From NCBI RefSeq assembly GCF_013178945.1, contig NZ_JABFDM010000005.1, positions 62,001 to 126,000 of the forward strand: DNA of 64,000 nt, in the 5' to 3' direction. This stretch comes from Bradyrhizobium aeschynomenes. GTDB taxonomy: Bacteria; Pseudomonadota; Alphaproteobacteria; Rhizobiales; Xanthobacteraceae. Numbering within the stretch: position 1 is the first letter of the stretch; every line of letters starts with the position of its first letter. Positions 62,077-64,000 of this stretch are shown here, in pieces. The position numbers and the translations under genes are program-made. The notes under the pieces were generated by a model. That model was not told the origin of the DNA. It did not search any database and worked only from the letters and a program-made list of their open reading frames with translations.

Positions 62077-62619
62077 ATGTCCAACGCTGAGCTCGAGATC
62101 GCTGTCGACGATCCGACGGCGCCGGAGGAGAATTCTCCGGCCGTCACCTCCAACCGGACCGTCGACGTCGGAGTGTCGCTGCTGCTGCTCGGGCTCGCTG
62201 TTCTGCTCGCCTGGGACAATTGGCGGACCGGCGCGTCCTGGGACTCGACCGGTCCCGAGCCCGGCTACTTCCCGTTCTATCTGTCGGTAATCCTCGGCGG
62301 CGCCAGCCTCTACGGAATCGGCGCCGCCTTCCTGTCGAGCAAGGAAGCGCGCGAGACCTTCGTGACGCGGGCGCAGCTGCGACGCGTGATGGCGGTATTC
62401 GTGCCGACGCTGCTTTTCTGCATGGCCATGCAGTTTCTCGGCATCTACGTGGCGAGCTTTCTCCTGATCGCCGGCTTCATGCGGGTCGTCGGCAAGATCG
62501 CGATCTGGAAATCGCTGCTCACGGCATTCCTGTTCAGTGCCGTGATGTTCGTGACCTTCGACGTCGTGTTCGACGTGATCATGCCCAAGGGACCGCTCGA
62601 AGCGGCCTTCGGGTACTAA
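62077..62619 (+). CDS. tctB: TctB small permease subunit
   Basis: 180 residues with four predicted helices (VDVGVSLLLLGLAVLLAWDN, FPFYLSVILGGASLYGIGAA, AVFVPTLLFCMAMQFLGIYV, LLTAFLFSAVMFVTFDVVFD). TctB family. It lies 32 bases after tctC; a palindromic repeat separates it from tctA. Confidence 0.85.
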   Translation: MSNAELEIAVDDPTAPEENSPAVTSNRTVDVGVSLLLLGLAVLLAWDNWRTGASWDSTGPEPGYFPFYLSVILGGASLYGIGAAFLSSKEARETFVTRAQLRRVMAVFVPTLLFCMAMQFLGIYVASFLLIAGFMRVVGKIAIWKSLLTAFLFSAVMFVTFDVVFDVIMPKGPLEAAFGY

Positions 62620-62636
62620 CCACCGGTCTCTCTCCC

Positions 62637-62717
62637 GTCATTGCGAGGAGCGAAGCGACGAAGCAATCCAGGGCTGCGCATTCGACTCTGGATTGCTTCG
62701 CTGCGCTCGCAAAGACG
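62637..62717. repeat. Palindromic intergenic repeat, copy 2
   Basis: GTCATTGCGAGGAGCGAAGC..GCAATCCAG and CTGGATTGCTTCG..GCGCTCGCAAAGACG form a long hairpin, matching the copy at 53436 in both arms. Located between tctB and tctA, so it sits inside an operon and could reduce downstream expression. Confidence 0.75.
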
Positions 62718-62739
62718 AGGAAACAGTTGGATTGAAATC

Positions 62740-64000
62740 ATGGAAGCCTTGGGTCTCCTGCTGCACGGGTTCGCGGTCCTTCTGACCTGGAAGACGCTGC
62801 TCTTGATGATGGTCGGGCTCGTGCTCGGCGTGTTCGTCGGCGTGCTGCCAGGGCTCGGCGGTCCCAACGGCGTCGCCATCCTGCTGCCGCTGACTTTCTC
62901 GATGGATCCGACCTCGGCCATCGTGATGCTGTCCTGCATCTATTGGGGCGCGCTGTTCGGCGGCGCCATCACCTCGATCCTGTTCAACATCCCCGGCGAG
63001 GCCTGGTCTGTCGCGACCACCTTCGACGGTTATCCGATGGCACAGCAGGGCAAGGCTGCGGAGGCGCTGACGGCGGCGTTCACCTCGTCCTTCATCGGCT
63101 CGCTGGTCGCGGTGATGCTGATCACCTTCCTGGCGCCATGGATCTCGTCCTTCGCCCTGAAGTTCGGCCCGCCAGAGTTCTTCGCCGTCTATCTGCTCAC
63201 CTTCTGCTCGTTCGTCGGTCTGGGGCGCGAGGACAAGCACAAGACTGTCATCGCGATGGCGCTCGGCCTGCTGCTCGCCGGCGTCGGCATGGACACCGTC
63301 TCCGGCCAGTTGCGCATGACCTTCGGCTCGACCGATCTCTTGCGCGGGATCAACTTCCTCGTCGCCGTCATCGGCCTGTTCGGCATCAGCGAGATCCTGC
63401 TGACGATGGAGGAGCGCCTGGCGCTGCGCGGCCACGCCGCATCGATCTCGCTCCGCACGGTGCTCGCCGTCTGGAAGGACCTGCCGAAATACTGGATGAC
63501 ACTGTTCCGCTCCTCGGTGATCGGCTGCTGGCTCGGCATCACGCCGGGCGGCGCGATCGCGGCCTCCTTCATGGGCTATAACCTCGCCAAGCGCTTCTCC
63601 AAGGACCAGGACAGCTTTGGCAAGGGCCGCATCGAGGGCGTGTTCGCGCCGGAGACGGCCGCGCATGCCTCGGGCACCGCGGCGCTGCTGCCGATGTTGG
63701 CGCTCGGCATTCCCGGCTCGGGGACAGCAGCGATCCTGCTTGGCGGCCTGATGGTCTGGGGCCTCAATCCCGGCCCGCTCTTGTTTGTGGAGCACAAGGA
63801 CTTCGTTTGGGGCCTGATCGCCTCGATGTATCTTGGCAACGTCGTCGGTCTCGTGCTGGTGCTCTCGACGGTGCCGATCTTCGCCTCGATCCTGCGTGTG
63901 CCGTTCGCGGCGGTGGCCCCGATGATCGTGGTGTCCTGCGCGATCGGCGCCTACGCGATCCAGAACGCGATGTTCGACGTCTGGCTGATGCTCGGTTTCG
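62740..64000 (+). CDS. tctA: TctA large permease subunit (cut by window end)
   Basis: First 420 residues of an approximately 500-residue permease. Conserved blocks GVLPGLGGPNGVAILLPLTF, SILFNIPGEAWSVATTFDGY, GITPGGAIAASFMGYNLAKR and PMLALGIPGSGTAAILLGGL are present. Multi-helix inner-membrane channel that works with TctB and TctC. ATG 62740 follows the palindromic repeat. No stop codon occurs before the window ends. Confidence 0.9.
   Translation, partial: MEALGLLLHGFAVLLTWKTLLLMMVGLVLGVFVGVLPGLGGPNGVAILLPLTFSMDPTSAIVMLSCIYWGALFGGAITSILFNIPGEAWSVATTFDGYPMAQQGKAAEALTAAFTSSFIGSLVAVMLITFLAPWISSFALKFGPPEFFAVYLLTFCSFVGLGREDKHKTVIAMALGLLLAGVGMDTVSGQLRMTFGSTDLLRGINFLVAVIGLFGISEILLTMEERLALRGHAASISLRTVLAVWKDLPKYWMTLFRSSVIGCWLGITPGGAIAASFMGYNLAKRFSKDQDSFGKGRIEGVFAPETAAHASGTAALLPMLALGIPGSGTAAILLGGLMVWGLNPGPLLFVEHKDFVWGLIASMYLGNVVGLVLVLSTVPIFASILRVPFAAVAPMIVVSCAIGAYAIQNAMFDVWLMLGF

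Noticed and set aside
1..64000. CRISPR arrays, rRNA and tRNA genes
   Set aside because: No regularly spaced repeats and no recognisable rRNA or tRNA sequence were found in the window.

Overview
The window looks like chromosome of a Bradyrhizobium-type alphaproteobacterium. It is GC-rich, and it carries polyhydroxybutyrate, FixK/FNR-type and tripartite tricarboxylate transporter genes together with palindromic intergenic repeats of the kind common in that genus. No rRNA, tRNA or CRISPR array was seen. The genus is an inference; no sequence search was possible.

Layout. (a) 1-8.6 kb, host genes: the end of an arginase, an NAD-type malic enzyme, an atypical Nramp-like metal transporter, a very large double hybrid sensor kinase and an exported beta-rich protein. 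(b) 8.7-22.9 kb, remnant of a prophage head module: 23-aa membrane peptide, 87-aa protein, large terminase, portal, 99-aa protein and the front of an SU10-type capsid protein, with no integrase or tail genes. It is interrupted at four places by lower-GC islands. Two islands hold a small membrane protein transcribed away from a phage-oriented protein lacking a signal peptide; both of these proteins end in the same motif, PAGGLLGMI-x-DY. A third island holds a membrane-anchored propeller protein next to an M23 peptidase, and a four-helix membrane protein next to another signal-less protein. A fourth holds only an exported protein and a membrane protein. I read this as a set of effector/immunity pairs carried as cargo in a decaying phage head locus. 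It is the most interesting part of the window. One island splits the portal gene, and several island genes are frameshifted.

(c) 23-39.5 kb: a CoA-transferase, then a compact low-oxygen/storage cluster: CBS-BON protein, phasin, PHA synthase (frameshifted), APH/kinase fusion, zinc alcohol dehydrogenase, ADP-forming acyl-CoA synthetase-GNAT fusion, small membrane proteins, an MlaE/F/D-type lipid transporter, cytochrome c, an FNR/FixK-like regulator with an N-terminal cysteine cluster, a 34-aa membrane peptide and a second Crp-type regulator. Seven TTGA-N6-TCAA boxes sit in its promoter regions, so the cluster is probably one FixK/FNR regulon.

(d) 39.5-53.4 kb: TRAP solute-binding protein with a GntR regulator, a molybdopterin oxidoreductase, a three-part MFS/PlsC/acyl-ACP synthetase protein followed by a lipase-like hydrolase, enoyl-CoA hydratase, GNAT, VOC and SDR proteins, and two decayed genes (DUF418 and metallo-beta-lactamase remnants).

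(e) 53-64 kb: a 2-hydroxyacid/glyoxylate locus with a GlcG-like protein, a fused FAD/Fe-S dehydrogenase, a GntR regulator with matching palindromes (ATTGCATGCAAT) in front of the dehydrogenase and beside the first aminotransferase, two tandem serine/alanine-glyoxylate aminotransferases, an enoyl-CoA hydratase and a TctCBA transporter cut by the window end.
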